A stretch of 64,000 bases of DNA from Candidatus Binatia bacterium (GTDB lineage Bacteria > Desulfobacterota > Binatia > HRBIN30): positions 62,001-126,000 of the forward strand of contig JAOAHD010000007.1 in assembly GCA_026415395.1 (NCBI GenBank), in the 5' to 3' direction. This document shows, piece after piece, positions 42,635-52,252 of the stretch (within the stretch, counting starts at the first letter, position 1; the number at the start of each line of letters is the position of its first letter). Under the pieces are notes generated by a model. The model did not search any database. It saw nothing but the letters and a program-made list of their open reading frames with translations, and was not told the origin of the DNA. A program made the translations under genes and the position numbers.

Positions 42635-45268
42635 CTAGCGGGAACGAGTCCGCAAAAGCTTGCGAGCGGCGACATCGCCCACAAAGGCAAACATCGCCAA
42701 GGGTAATAGCACCCAGTCGAGGGACTTCGCTGCCGTTTGCCCGCCCGTCTGCGATCGGGTTACGACGTCGCTGGCTTTCGCATCCAGCCGGCCGCCGGTT
42801 GCTTGCGTGAGCACTTCCAATAGCGGCCGATTGGGTTCGCGCACCTCCTCGCCACGAGCGCGGCCTGCTGCGCTGGGGAAGTAAAGCGAGTAACGCCGCT
42901 CTTCGAGCGAGCGTCCTTGCCAACGGACTAACAGAGTCAGCTCTCCCTTAGATCCGGGCACAGCTTGTACCCGGCCGATGAGTTTCCGCTTCCCGGCTAG
43001 CGAAAAACGTGGTTCCTGCACCTGTTCCCCGAGCACAAGGCGACCGAGGACTTCTGCGGGGCCGCGTTCTGCAAAGCTTTCAATCCACAGTTGCCAGGCG
43101 CCAGCTCCCTCAGCCTCCAAGCCCACGGCGAAGTCGCGTGGAGAAATCTCGCGTGCGGTCCAGCGCAGGAGTTGCGCCCAAAATTGGGAATTTTCCGGCC
43201 ACGCCAGCCACGGCTCTGCGCCTTCGCTCCACGCCGCGGTAAACACGACCACACGGCCCGCACCGTAGTTCCAAGCTGCAAGCAACGGGTCGGAGCGATC
43301 CGCTTGGTCGATGCGAAGCCAGAGCTCAGCATTCGGCTTGAGTTGCGTGTATGCATACCCGCTTAACGGTGGAGCGCTATCCCATGCGATGGCCTGCGTC
43401 ACCTGACTGGGCCGGCCCGCGCGCACGGCAAAGGTACTGCCGCCACGCGGTTTTTGGGTAATGGTGCGGCTTGTATCCTGCAGCAGCAGTTGCGGGAGTT
43501 CGCTGGCATCGCGCACGTGGTAAAACTTCCCGCCGGTGCGGTTCGAGATCGACTGCAAGAATTCGAGGTTTACGGTATCGTCGCCGATGCGGATCGTGGT
43601 GACACTCACGCCCGACTCTTCCAGCCTTCGCAGTACGGGTTCGTGTTCGATGGCGGAGCGGTTGGTGTCGCCATCCGTCAGCAGGATAATGTGGCCCCCA
43701 CGCGCGTGTTGGCGGCTGAGTTCCGCGCTGGCCCGTTGCAAGGCTTCGTAAAAATCGGTTCCGCCGCCGGGCTGGAGCCGCGCGATGTTGTGCTCGAGCA
43801 GCCCGCGGTTTTCGGCAAGCGGGGCGAGGGGTGCCACCTCGTACATTTGCGAGTCGAAGGCGAGAACCCCGACACGATCCGTGTCCCGCAGTTGCTCGAT
43901 CAGGGCCAGGGCCGCGCGGCGCGCGTACGCAAGCTTCGATTCGTCATCGCTGCGGCGCATGCGGTCGTAGATGTGGTATCCCATGCTGTTGGAACGATCG
44001 ATGAGGAGAAAGAGCGACAGAGGCTCCCGCTCCGGGCGAGGCGGGCGTCGGACCTCGAAAGTTACCGGCAGCAGTTCTGCGAGCCCGCTGGCCTTTAACC
44101 GCGCGTCGCCAAAGGTCGATTCACCACCCACGACAACCAGGCCCCCACCGCTGGCGACATATTGGCTCAGCTCGGACCAGATCCGCGGCGGGAACTTTCC
44201 CGTGGGCTCTTCCAAGATCACGAGATGGTAAGCCTCCCACTCGATCGCACCTGCACGCAGCCCCTCGGGCGTGACGCGCCGCAATTCGAGTTGCTGCGCC
44301 CGCGCCACGGCAGCGAGCGGGGAGTTCGTGCGCGCCGACACCAGCAGGAGCCGCAGTGGGGAGGTCAGAGACACTTGGGTGTCTCTGCTCGCTCCGGTCG
44401 ACGAGTAGCCGCTGCTGTGCGGTTGCACTTCCAAGCGCACCAGATGCGTGCCAGGATCGCTGGCATGCCAAAGAAGGTTGAGGGGTGTGGTTCCTGGTTC
44501 TAGTTTCATGGTGCTCGCTTCGACCAAAGCATCGTCGACCCACAACCGTACGGCAGCCGTTTCTGCGGCTCCGCGATGCATAACCACGCCGCGCACGGGG
44601 AGGATCGTCCAGGCCGGCGCCACTTGTGGGACGAAAAGCTGCGTGACCTGCGTTGGCGCTTCCTCCGCGCGCGGCGGAATGGCGGCGTGAATCACTGTGC
44701 CCATTGCACGCAACGCCGGGAGCAAGCTGCGCGCATCGCCGCGCGTTTCATTGCCATCGGTCAGCAACACGAGCTTCGCCTCCCGGCCGGCTGGCAACAG
44801 CCCGCGCGCCGCATCCAAAGCCGCCGCTAAGTTTGTCTCCCACGCATTTGGCGCGGGCACGAGCGGAGTGCTGAGCGGCGCGGCGTGGGGCCAGCGCACC
44901 ACACGGGCTTCGCCAGCAAAGACAACTACGCCAATTTCATCCGTGGGGCTGCGCCGGCGATCGAGCTCCGCAAGGAACTGGTCCTGCCAGCGGCGCCCCA
45001 CCTCGTCGATACTCGCCGAGCGATCCACGAGCGCCACAATGGTTGCCGGCGACTCGGGAAGCGGCACGCGCAGGTGTAGCCCAGCCAAGCCAGCAACAGC
45101 CGCAATCCACGCCACGGAGCGAAGTACGGCCGCCAACGCTGGCCATCGCGCGCGGTGCCGTCCCCAGTACAAAAACCAGCCCAGCGCGAGCACAGCCAGT
45201 AGCCACAACGGCTCTTCGATCCCGAGCCGAACGTCCGCGGCGCGCGACCAGACGTAACTCCAAGTCAT
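42635..45268 (-). CDS. Large membrane protein with two VWA domains
   Basis: 877 residues. Membrane helices near the N-terminus (EPLWLLAVLALGWFLYWG, SVAWIAAVAGLAGL). The first VWA has VALVDRSASIDEVG (MIDAS DxSxS) and VLLTDGNETRGD. The middle reads VILEEPTGKFPPRIWSELSQ then ASGGGLVVVGGESTFGD, a glutamine-amidotransferase-like beta segment. The second VWA has LSLFLLIDRSNSMGYHIYD and IILLTDGDTNRSAIEHE. The C-terminus ends in one helix (SLDWVLLPLAMFAFVGDVAA). Last gene of the MoxR operon, start overlapping the stop of the previous one. Such proteins are linked to complex assembly by MoxR chaperones. Substrate unknown. Confidence 0.85.
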   Translation of the reverse strand: MTWSYVWSRAADVRLGIEEPLWLLAVLALGWFLYWGRHRARWPALAAVLRSVAWIAAVAGLAGLHLRVPLPESPATIVALVDRSASIDEVGRRWQDQFLAELDRRRSPTDEIGVVVFAGEARVVRWPHAAPLSTPLVPAPNAWETNLAAALDAARGLLPAGREAKLVLLTDGNETRGDARSLLPALRAMGTVIHAAIPPRAEEAPTQVTQLFVPQVAPAWTILPVRGVVMHRGAAETAAVRLWVDDALVEASTMKLEPGTTPLNLLWHASDPGTHLVRLEVQPHSSGYSSTGASRDTQVSLTSPLRLLLVSARTNSPLAAVARAQQLELRRVTPEGLRAGAIEWEAYHLVILEEPTGKFPPRIWSELSQYVASGGGLVVVGGESTFGDARLKASGLAELLPVTFEVRRPPRPEREPLSLFLLIDRSNSMGYHIYDRMRRSDDESKLAYARRAALALIEQLRDTDRVGVLAFDSQMYEVAPLAPLAENRGLLEHNIARLQPGGGTDFYEALQRASAELSRQHARGGHIILLTDGDTNRSAIEHEPVLRRLEESGVSVTTIRIGDDTVNLEFLQSISNRTGGKFYHVRDASELPQLLLQDTSRTITQKPRGGSTFAVRAGRPSQVTQAIAWDSAPPLSGYAYTQLKPNAELWLRIDQADRSDPLLAAWNYGAGRVVVFTAAWSEGAEPWLAWPENSQFWAQLLRWTAREISPRDFAVGLEAEGAGAWQLWIESFAERGPAEVLGRLVLGEQVQEPRFSLAGKRKLIGRVQAVPGSKGELTLLVRWQGRSLEERRYSLYFPSAAGRARGEEVREPNRPLLEVLTQATGGRLDAKASDVVTRSQTGGQTAAKSLDWVLLPLAMFAFVGDVAARKLLRTRSR

Positions 45269-47073
45269 CTGCGCCCCTCCGCGGCCAGTCGGCCCGACGC
45301 CCAGGCTTCCAGCAACAACAGCACGAGGGCGGTGGTGAGCACTGCGCTTCCCCAGGGAATCCGCGTACGTGTTGGTTGCTCGGGCAGGCTGCGCGTGTGC
45401 GCGGCCGGGAGTGCTAGCTTGGGAGCAATGTCACTTTCGCGGGCATCCATGGCGACAGCGACAAACGACGCTTCGCCCCCGGGGCCGCGAACCTCATAGT
45501 GGCCGCGCCAATGGGGCGTGAAACTTCCCTCGGCCAGCAGCGTGTGTTCGCTGCCGTTCGGCAGACGCACGACAGCCGGTGTGCCCACGTTTAATGGATA
45601 CGGCTTGCCGACACTCCAGAACTCTTGTGCTGCCGGGACCGGCCGAAGCCACGAGAGACTCTCCAGCAGGAAAACGGCAAGGGGAAAACCCTCCACGGAG
45701 AGGGCGGGCTCGTGCGCCAGATCGAAGCCAAGCCAAACTTGGCGGGCGGGACGCTCGGCCGCCCAAGCTACGGGCACCAACTCTTGCCGGTCTCGGCCCC
45801 ACAAAATTGGCACCGCCCCTGTAGGAGGGGCGAGTTCGCCCACGGCCTTGACTGGAGAGGGAAACGCGGGTGTCCAGTGAGAAAAAATCGGGTGTTGCAC
45901 ATCCCAGGCAACGAGGGCCAACTCTCGAACCGAGCGCTGTCCAGCTCCATGTTGTTGCGGCGGTGGATCGATGACCAGCGCCGGATAGCGAAATTCCTCC
46001 GGAGGCCGTGCGCGGTGAAACAAGTAAATGTCGGCGGGCGAGGTGCCCGTCGCGCAGTCCTTGCGTCCCAATCGTAAGCCGGGCACTGCCTGCGCGAGCG
46101 TTTGTAACTCCGGCCAGGGCTGCGCCGAGGTAACGCACAATCGTAACGGCTGAGGCTCGGGTACCCAAATCGCTGCTTCATTGTCCGTCGCCAGTAGATC
46201 ATCCGCCGTAAGCTTGATCGACAGCATTCCCGCGCCGGGCAAACGCTCGACAATCACCGTGTCACTCTCGCGTGGCGGCAGTGTGATTCCTTGCCGAAGG
46301 AGAGGGCGGCCTTGCCACTCCACAGCCAACAAACCATGCTCCAAATGGCTCCCGTAATTGCGCACGCGGATGGTAAGTTCGCTGTCGCGAATGGTTTGCC
46401 AGGGCCGCTGCGCCAGGGTCAACTCCGTGATGCCGACGTTTCGATCGCTCCTGCCAATGGGAAACGAAGCGGCGCCGGCAAGCAAGCTCGGCGGCACGTC
46501 GGCATCGGCAAAGTCGCTGAACACGGCAATGCGCCCCTGCGGCTCGGATGCATTGGCCAATGTTTGCGCGAGCGCTAACGCCTGCGCGAGACTGCCCGCA
46601 CTGTCGTACGGCTCGAGGGCGGTTAATTGCGCTGCCACGCGATCATGGTCCGTGGAAAACGGTACAATGATTTCCGGCTGCTCGCTGACGGCCACCACGG
46701 CCACACGGTCTCCGGGCCGCAGCGCGTTTAGGTAGTCCAGAGCTTGGACTTTGGCAGCCGCAAAGCGCGTGCCCTGTGCGTCGGTTGCCTGCATGCTCGC
46801 ACTGCGATCGAGCACCAGCACGTGCGACTTTGGGGCCGTGGGGGAAACGTGCTCCCGATAAGGGCCGGCTAAGGCCGCGACCAGAGAACCGAGCGCGAGA
46901 AGCTGCAAGAGCAGCAAAGGATCCCACCGTCGTTGCTGTCGGGGCGGCGAGTCGGGCCACAAAAACACTGCTGGAACGACGATCGCTCTGCGCGGGCGCG
47001 GGCGGAAATATAGGTAAAGGAGCACGAGTGCCAAACTGGCGAAGGTCCAAGCAATGGGTTCGGAAAACCTCAC
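45265..47073 (-). CDS. BatA-like VWA membrane protein
   Basis: 602 residues. Aerotolerance-type N-terminus: two helices (WTFASLALVLLYLYFRPRPR, LLLLQLLALGSLVAALAGPY) around a VPAVFLW loop. The VWA follows, with HVLVLDRSASMQATDAQGTR (MIDAS) and GRIAVFSDFADADVPPSLLA. After that come beta-rich repeats without a known name (IRVRNYGSHLEHGLLAVEWQ), and a C-terminal helix (SAVLTTALVLLLLEAWASG). The stop overlaps the next gene. The BatA family name comes from Bacteroides aerotolerance operons, where similar genes occur together. Confidence 0.85.
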   Translation of the reverse strand: MRFSEPIAWTFASLALVLLYLYFRPRPRRAIVVPAVFLWPDSPPRQQRRWDPLLLLQLLALGSLVAALAGPYREHVSPTAPKSHVLVLDRSASMQATDAQGTRFAAAKVQALDYLNALRPGDRVAVVAVSEQPEIIVPFSTDHDRVAAQLTALEPYDSAGSLAQALALAQTLANASEPQGRIAVFSDFADADVPPSLLAGAASFPIGRSDRNVGITELTLAQRPWQTIRDSELTIRVRNYGSHLEHGLLAVEWQGRPLLRQGITLPPRESDTVIVERLPGAGMLSIKLTADDLLATDNEAAIWVPEPQPLRLCVTSAQPWPELQTLAQAVPGLRLGRKDCATGTSPADIYLFHRARPPEEFRYPALVIDPPPQQHGAGQRSVRELALVAWDVQHPIFSHWTPAFPSPVKAVGELAPPTGAVPILWGRDRQELVPVAWAAERPARQVWLGFDLAHEPALSVEGFPLAVFLLESLSWLRPVPAAQEFWSVGKPYPLNVGTPAVVRLPNGSEHTLLAEGSFTPHWRGHYEVRGPGGEASFVAVAMDARESDIAPKLALPAAHTRSLPEQPTRTRIPWGSAVLTTALVLLLLEAWASGRLAAEGRR

Positions 47074-47095
47074 GGCACTTGTCTCTCCGGGATCG

Positions 47096-48049
47096 TTACC
47101 CGAGCACGCCGGCCTGCACCAACGAACCGAGGACGCACGTCTCTAAGCCGGCCTCCGGATCGAGGCGTGCGTAATAGAACCCTCGCTCGTGACACCCAGC
47201 GCGCAACGCGGCGAGATGGCGCTCCAACGCTTGCTGATACGCAGTGCGGCTTGCGGCATCCCACTGCAACGTGCGCTCTTCCCCGGTTTCCGCGTCGCGC
47301 ACGGTAAGCACGCCGTTTGGCACCGGCGGCGAGAGGTGGCTGCTCGGCAACAGGTGGAGAGCCACCACCGTGAGCCGTCGGGCGGCTAACCACGCCAGGG
47401 CCCGCAGCGACTCCTCGGGTGGGTAATAGAAGTCGGAGAGTATAAGGACCGTACCGGGAAGGAGTGGATGGGAGAGAAAACTGGCCACTGCTGCGGTTAG
47501 GTCCAGGCGGCCCCTGGGACTTAGCGCCTCGAGGAAGCGACACGCCTCTAAGGCGCGCTCGCGCTGGCGCCACCGGGGAGAAATTCGGCAGTGGGGTGGC
47601 GATGCCGCCAGTGCAGCCAGCGCCACCGGCTCGTTTCGCCGCAAGCAAACGTAAGCGAGCGCGGCTGCAAGTCGGCAGGCAAAGTTATGGACGCTGTTGT
47701 CCGCGTGCGCAACAGCCATCGAGGCGGAAGTGTCGAGCAGAAGATAGGCAGCACTTTCGCGCTCGGCACGGAAGACGCGAACCAGCAGCTCGCCCGTGCG
47801 CGCGTAAGCGTTCCAGTCGAGGTGGCGCAGGTCTTCACCCCAAGCGTACGGACGAAATCCGTGCACCTCGAAGCCTTGTGGGGCCGGGGAGCTGCGGGCT
47901 CGGACCTGCCCTTCGCGCAGCGAGGTCGGGCGCGGAACGATCAACTGCAAGCGGTCGAGCTTGTGGACAAACTCCCGGTCGAGCAAAACAGGTCGCTCCG
48001 TCGCCGACCGTAGTGGGGGCTGAGCACGGCTTCGACCAACGCGCAACAT
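47096..48049 (-). CDS. DUF58 domain protein
   Basis: 317 residues from ATG 48049, with GAGGCAGG directly upstream. DUF58 core: LLDREFVHKLDRLQLIVPRP, PQGFEVHGFRPYAWGEDLRH then LDWNAYARTGELLVRVF, and a VWA-like fold with YLLLDTSASMAVAHADNSVH, TVLILSDFYYPPEESLRALA. DUF58 proteins partner MoxR ATPases. The start lies 7 bases from the moxR stop. The C-terminal region with two Cys (CHERGFYY, ETCVLGS) carries no motif I know. Confidence 0.9.
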   Translation of the reverse strand: MLRVGRSRAQPPLRSATERPVLLDREFVHKLDRLQLIVPRPTSLREGQVRARSSPAPQGFEVHGFRPYAWGEDLRHLDWNAYARTGELLVRVFRAERESAAYLLLDTSASMAVAHADNSVHNFACRLAAALAYVCLRRNEPVALAALAASPPHCRISPRWRQRERALEACRFLEALSPRGRLDLTAAVASFLSHPLLPGTVLILSDFYYPPEESLRALAWLAARRLTVVALHLLPSSHLSPPVPNGVLTVRDAETGEERTLQWDAASRTAYQQALERHLAALRAGCHERGFYYARLDPEAGLETCVLGSLVQAGVLG

Positions 48050-48056
48050 ACCTGCC

Positions 48057-49088
48057 TCAAGCTCGCAAGCGCCGGGCCCGTTCCAAAATTCCCTCCACCA
48101 GCGATCCCGCTTCGATGCCTTCCGCCAGCGCGGCAAAGTTGACGACCATGCGATGGCTCAGTGCGGGCACCGCCACGGCGTCGATGTCGTCGTAGGTGAC
48201 GTGCACGCGACCATCGAGTAGGGCGCGCACCTTAGCCCCGAGCAACAGCGCTTGCCCTCCGCGCGGGCTTGCCCCGAAACTTACGTACCGATCGATTTTT
48301 TCATCCGGACCCAAAGGGGCGTCGCCGGCGGGCACGAACTTCGAAGTCGACGGCATGGTGGCCTGCACCAGTGCGGCCGCATACGACTCGATGCGGGGCG
48401 CTGCCATGACTTGCCGCACCAGCGCCCGCAGCCGTTCGATTTCCTGCGCCGCAACTGCCGCCTCGAACAACGGAGCGAGATGCACCTCGCTCTCTCCGGT
48501 GGTGCGGGCGAGAATGCGCCGGAGCTCATCGTGCGTCGGATAACGTAAGACCACTTTGAAGAAAAAGCGGTCGAGCTGAGCCTCTGGCAGCGGATAGGTG
48601 CCCTCCATTTCGATGGGGTTTAACGTTGCGAGAACGAAGAACGGTCGCGGCAGCGGATAGGATTGCCCCGCCACGGTGACTTGAAGCTCAGCCATGGCCT
48701 CGAGTAAGGCCGACTGGGTTTTCGGAGTGGCGCGGTTGATCTCGTCGGCCAGCAGCACGTGCGTGAACAATGGCCCGGGCTGAAAGCGGAACGTGCGCTG
48801 GCCGCCTTCGTCGATCAAAATGCGCGTGCCCGTGATGTCGGCGGGCATTAAGTCGATGGTGAACTGCACTCGAGCAAAGCTCAGGTTCAAGAGCTCTCCG
48901 AGGCTACGAACAATAAGGGTTTTGCCGGTTCCCGGCAGTCCCTCGATCAGCACATGCCCGCCAGCAAAGAAGGCAATGAGAATTAGCTCGAGGTGCTCCT
49001 CGTGCCCCACGATGACGCGCCCGAGCTCTGAGCGCATGCGGTTGAAGGTATCCACGAAAACCTGAATGCTGCGTTGCGGTGGGTTCAT
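48057..49088 (-). CDS. moxR: MoxR-family AAA+ ATPase
   Basis: 343 residues. Walker A GHVLIEGLPGTGKTLIVRSL, Walker B THVLLADEINRATPKTQSAL, sensor 1 VLATLNPIEMEGTYPLPEAQ and LDRFFFKV arginine-finger region, then the MoxR lid (YVSFGASPRGGQALLLGAKV, YDDIDAVAVPALSHRMVVNF). MoxR proteins act as chaperones that insert metals or assemble complexes with VWA partners. It follows the membrane gene by 4-base overlap and precedes DUF58 by 7 bases. Confidence 0.95.
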   Translation of the reverse strand: MNPPQRSIQVFVDTFNRMRSELGRVIVGHEEHLELILIAFFAGGHVLIEGLPGTGKTLIVRSLGELLNLSFARVQFTIDLMPADITGTRILIDEGGQRTFRFQPGPLFTHVLLADEINRATPKTQSALLEAMAELQVTVAGQSYPLPRPFFVLATLNPIEMEGTYPLPEAQLDRFFFKVVLRYPTHDELRRILARTTGESEVHLAPLFEAAVAAQEIERLRALVRQVMAAPRIESYAAALVQATMPSTSKFVPAGDAPLGPDEKIDRYVSFGASPRGGQALLLGAKVRALLDGRVHVTYDDIDAVAVPALSHRMVVNFAALAEGIEAGSLVEGILERARRLRA

Positions 49089-50434
49089 GGACGCTGCGAC
49101 CTGGAGAACAACTGCTTAGCCAGTGCCTCATATTCAGGCGGCAGAAGCGGTTTTTGTACGAACGCCGCGGCTGACCGGGCATCGCCTTCGGCTGCTGTGT
49201 CGCTGAATCCTGCCGCTCCGGCAGGGTTTCGCTGGCCCTGCTTTTGGCTGCCAAGGGAAAGCGAGTTTGCCACCGGGAGCTGAACGACGAGCGGCTCTCC
49301 GCGACGGCCACTGAACGAAGCTGCTGGATCAGCGCTTGCCGCATACAAGCTTGCGCCATCGGTGCCGCTGCCCGCCGAGCCCTGTGCACCCGAGCGCGGG
49401 GCCGGCGATTCGGGCCGCTGTCGAGGCTCGAGAGGGTTCGGTTGCGATTCCCGTTCACCTTGTTCCCGCGCACGCTCGCGCCCGGCGGATGCAAGCGCGC
49501 TAGGAGATTGCCGCTGCTCTTGCTCTCCCGCTGCCTGATCCCGAACTGGCTCGCGGCCCGCACCCGGCTCGCGCGCTCCAGCAAGCTTTTGTTGCGGGCT
49601 CTGCCCTTGCCTGGGGTTGCTCTCGAACAGCCGTTCGTGGCTCTCGCTTTGATCCTGGCCGTGGCCGCGAGAGCGATGAGCTTTGGCAATGCCCGGTGCT
49701 CGGCGTGCGTTGCTGGCGGAACGCGCAGTGCTGCTTTCGGCGGCGTGATTTACGGTGGTTGTATCGCTGCTCGCCTGAGAGCTTTGTTCCCCGGAGTCCG
49801 CGGAACCAACGCCCGTGTCGAACTCGCTAGGGGCTACCGGCTGCGACCCTGCGGCCTCTGCAGCATGATTGGAATCAGCCTGTGCCCGAATGGCAGGGGC
49901 TGGAGCGCTTGCAAGTTTTTCGCGCTCGGCGTGGATTGGGTTGCTGTGAGTCCACGCCCAGGTGAACAAAAGAAGTCCGCCCGCCAATACCAGCAAGGGT
50001 TTTTTCGGACGCCAAGGAACAAGTTTGGTGGGCTCGTAACGTGGCGCCAGCCGGAGCAGTTGCAGCAAGAGCACGGAAAATAGAGGCGAGCGTTGGGACA
50101 ACTCGGCCATCGCCACAAAAGTCGCTAAGCGCAAATCGAGTTGCGCTTGGCGGTCCACCCAGGCGGCGATGGCCTTGGGATCGAGCTCGCGCTCACCTAA
50201 CGCGCTGATGATGGCGGCGAGCAGTATTGTAAGAGCGCAAAAGAGCACCGCGAACCACACCCAGTGGTGGGCGAAGGCGCTGTGGTCGAAGTACCACACC
50301 GCCGCGCCGAAGCCCGCAAGTGTGGTTCCGAGCGCGTAGCCCAGGGCGTGCAATCGCACCCGCATTTGCAGGCGAATGACAATTGCCTGCAGGCGCTCTT
50401 CGATGTCGCGCGCGCTCAGAGAAATGGCGGCCAT
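49085..50434 (-). CDS. Membrane protein with long low-complexity periplasmic/cytoplasmic tail, MoxR operon leader
   Basis: 449 residues. Two close N-terminal helices (LHALGYALGTTLAGFGAAVW, WVWFAVLFCALTILLAAIIS), a soluble stretch and a third helix (KPLLVLAGGLLLFTWAW). Then about 200 residues rich in Gln, Ser, Gly and Arg (QDQSESHERL, QGQSPQQKLAG, EQEQRQSPSALAS) without domains. DUF4175-like proteins with a similar plan head many MoxR operons, so I infer the same role, but could not confirm it. The end SLGSQKQGQRNPAGAAGF and LLPPEYEALAKQLFSRSQ carries a helical tail often seen in these proteins. First gene of the operon. Confidence 0.65.
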   Translation of the reverse strand: MAAISLSARDIEERLQAIVIRLQMRVRLHALGYALGTTLAGFGAAVWYFDHSAFAHHWVWFAVLFCALTILLAAIISALGERELDPKAIAAWVDRQAQLDLRLATFVAMAELSQRSPLFSVLLLQLLRLAPRYEPTKLVPWRPKKPLLVLAGGLLLFTWAWTHSNPIHAEREKLASAPAPAIRAQADSNHAAEAAGSQPVAPSEFDTGVGSADSGEQSSQASSDTTTVNHAAESSTARSASNARRAPGIAKAHRSRGHGQDQSESHERLFESNPRQGQSPQQKLAGAREPGAGREPVRDQAAGEQEQRQSPSALASAGRERAREQGERESQPNPLEPRQRPESPAPRSGAQGSAGSGTDGASLYAASADPAASFSGRRGEPLVVQLPVANSLSLGSQKQGQRNPAGAAGFSDTAAEGDARSAAAFVQKPLLPPEYEALAKQLFSRSQRP

Positions 50435-50666
50435 GGTTCAACTCACGCACCGAACATAGTCGACGCCTTTTGGAGGGGTCAACGCACCGCCAGCCGATCC
50501 GCGGTTGGCGCCACGGTGAATTGGGCGTCGCCCTGGTTGGCCTACGTTCGCCGGAAGAGACGTTGCTCTCAGCAACGCGCGCGTGGTAGCCCTGGTAACC
50601 GTCGACTCGGGTGGTCGTGTTGTGGCTGAGCGAGGTAGAAACACTCCCAGGAGAGCTCCGCGGCTC

Positions 50667-51818
50667 ATGCTGCGTCGGATGGGCTCACGCCCCACAGCGG
50701 TTGCTCGGGTGAGGGTTGGTGGTGAGGAGCTTCTCGATCCGCTGAGTGAGGATTTTGTCGTTTGGCTTCGCCGCCGTTTGCTCCGCTGGTACCGGCAGCA
50801 GGCGCGGCCGTGGCCGTGGCGAGCGTCGTCCAACCCGTACCAGGTGTGGATTGCGGAGGTCATGTTGCAGCAAACTCGTGTGGAGGTTGTAGCCACGGCA
50901 TTTCCGCGGTTTGTTGCCCGGTTCCCTTCACTGGAAGGGTTGGCTGCAGCCGATACCGAAGAGGTTGTCGCCGCCTGGTCCGGCCTCGGGTATTACGCGC
51001 GGGCGCGGAACCTCCACCGCGCAGCGCGTTGGTTAGTGCAGCACGGCTATCGCGAGTTTCCGCGCGATCCGGCGGTTGCGCAGAAACTGCCCGGAGTGGG
51101 CTCGTACACTGCAGCCGCAGTGCTGTCGATTGCCTATGGGAAACCGATCCCCGCGCTCGACGCCAACGTGCGGCGGGTGCTGCGCAGGCTGCTGGGCCGC
51201 GAAAGCGCAACCGGCACCGCAATCATTCAACGCGCGGCAGCGCGGCTTCTTGCTCGACGTGCGCCCGGGAATTGGAACCAAGCGCTGATGGAACTCGGGC
51301 AGCGCATTTGCACCCCGCGCACCGCCCAGTGCGAGCGATGCCCGTGGAAGGCTCGTTGTCCGAGCGCAGGAAGCGCTGCGCAAATTTTGGCAGGGGCACC
51401 GCCAGTTGGTGTGCGCCGCTCCGAGCCGGTGATCGAACTTGTGGTCGATCTGGTATTTGCGCCGACCGGTCAGTTGCTCGTTGAGCGCGGGGCGTTCCCT
51501 TATCTCCGGCACCTGTGGATGCCCATCGTGCGTGAGCGTGGTCGAGACAATCGTGAGCAGGATGTCGGCCAGGCGTTGGTTCTCGGTTCCTTCCACCACG
51601 CCATTGTGAAGCGCCGCTTTCGCGCAGAGGTGCGGGCGCGGAGCGAATCGCCGAAGAAAATCGAGCGCTGGCTCCGTGCTGCGCCTCCGGGGAGCGAGCG
51701 CCGCCTCGTGACTGCGGGCGAGTTGCAACGCCTCGGCCGCTCATCGTTGCTTCTCAAGGCATGGCAGCTTTGGGAGCGATCCTCCGGCGAGGTGTTACTG
51801 CGTACCACGCTTGCCTAG
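50667..51818 (+). CDS. mutY: A/G-specific adenine glycosylase MutY
   Basis: 383 residues from ATG 50667; the frame extends back to 50583. HhH-GPD fold: WPWRASSNPYQVWIAEVMLQ, QTRVEVVATAFPRF, SGLGYYARARNLHRAARWL, the HhH LPGVGSYTAAAVLSIAYG, and the catalytic Asp in PALDANVRRVLRRLLG. The Fe-S loop is CTPRTAQCERCPWKARC. A Nudix-like C-terminal domain (VVDLVFAPTGQLLVERGAFP, LGSFHHAIVKRRFRAEVR) recognises 8-oxoG. It excises adenine mispaired with 8-oxoG. It diverges from the MoxR operon. The repeat elements lie just downstream. Confidence 0.92.
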   Translation: MLRRMGSRPTAVARVRVGGEELLDPLSEDFVVWLRRRLLRWYRQQARPWPWRASSNPYQVWIAEVMLQQTRVEVVATAFPRFVARFPSLEGLAAADTEEVVAAWSGLGYYARARNLHRAARWLVQHGYREFPRDPAVAQKLPGVGSYTAAAVLSIAYGKPIPALDANVRRVLRRLLGRESATGTAIIQRAAARLLARRAPGNWNQALMELGQRICTPRTAQCERCPWKARCPSAGSAAQILAGAPPVGVRRSEPVIELVVDLVFAPTGQLLVERGAFPYLRHLWMPIVRERGRDNREQDVGQALVLGSFHHAIVKRRFRAEVRARSESPKKIERWLRAAPPGSERRLVTAGELQRLGRSSLLLKAWQLWERSSGEVLLRTTLA

Positions 51819-51865
51819 GGTGACACGCAGCCGAAAGGAGGAGCGTGGCGGCGCTCGCGTTGTAG

Positions 51866-51885
51866 GGGCGACGCATGCTTCGCCC
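51866..51885. repeat. 20-bp palindrome, copy B
   Basis: GGGCGACGCATGCTTCGCCC, one mismatch from a perfect palindrome, preceded by TGTAGG as in the other copies. Sits 48 bases after the mutY stop. Confidence 0.75.
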
Positions 51886-52232
51886 CGACGATCGCGTTGG
51901 TCCCGGGTCCCCGGATGGCAACGCGCGTTGCACCGGTCGCCACACCATGGGGAATCCGCGTCTTCCCGGCCCGCCATTCACCATTCGCTATTTCCCACCG
52001 GTCGCCACTCGGTGCTCACTGCTCCCCGGTCGCCCCATCACCCGCGGCTAACGCCGTACTCTCTCCCGCTGGGGCGCGAGGGTGTAGGGTCATATCGCGG
52101 GGTGAGTACACGTGCGGCAAACGTGCAGAGCCCAGCAAGAGATCATCCCTTTCCCCCGTGAGGGGGGGAGGGAAACAGGGTGAAGGGGCGCCAGTGCTCG
52201 AATGGGCACGGTGCCGCGCTGTAGCACCGTAG

Positions 52233-52252
52233 GGGCGACGCATGCGTCGCCC
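52233..52252. repeat. 20-bp palindrome, copy C (perfect)
   Basis: GGGCGACGCATGCGTCGCCC, perfect, preceded by CGTAGG. It is 367 bp downstream of copy B and in the same orientation, both in one intergenic region. Confidence 0.8.
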
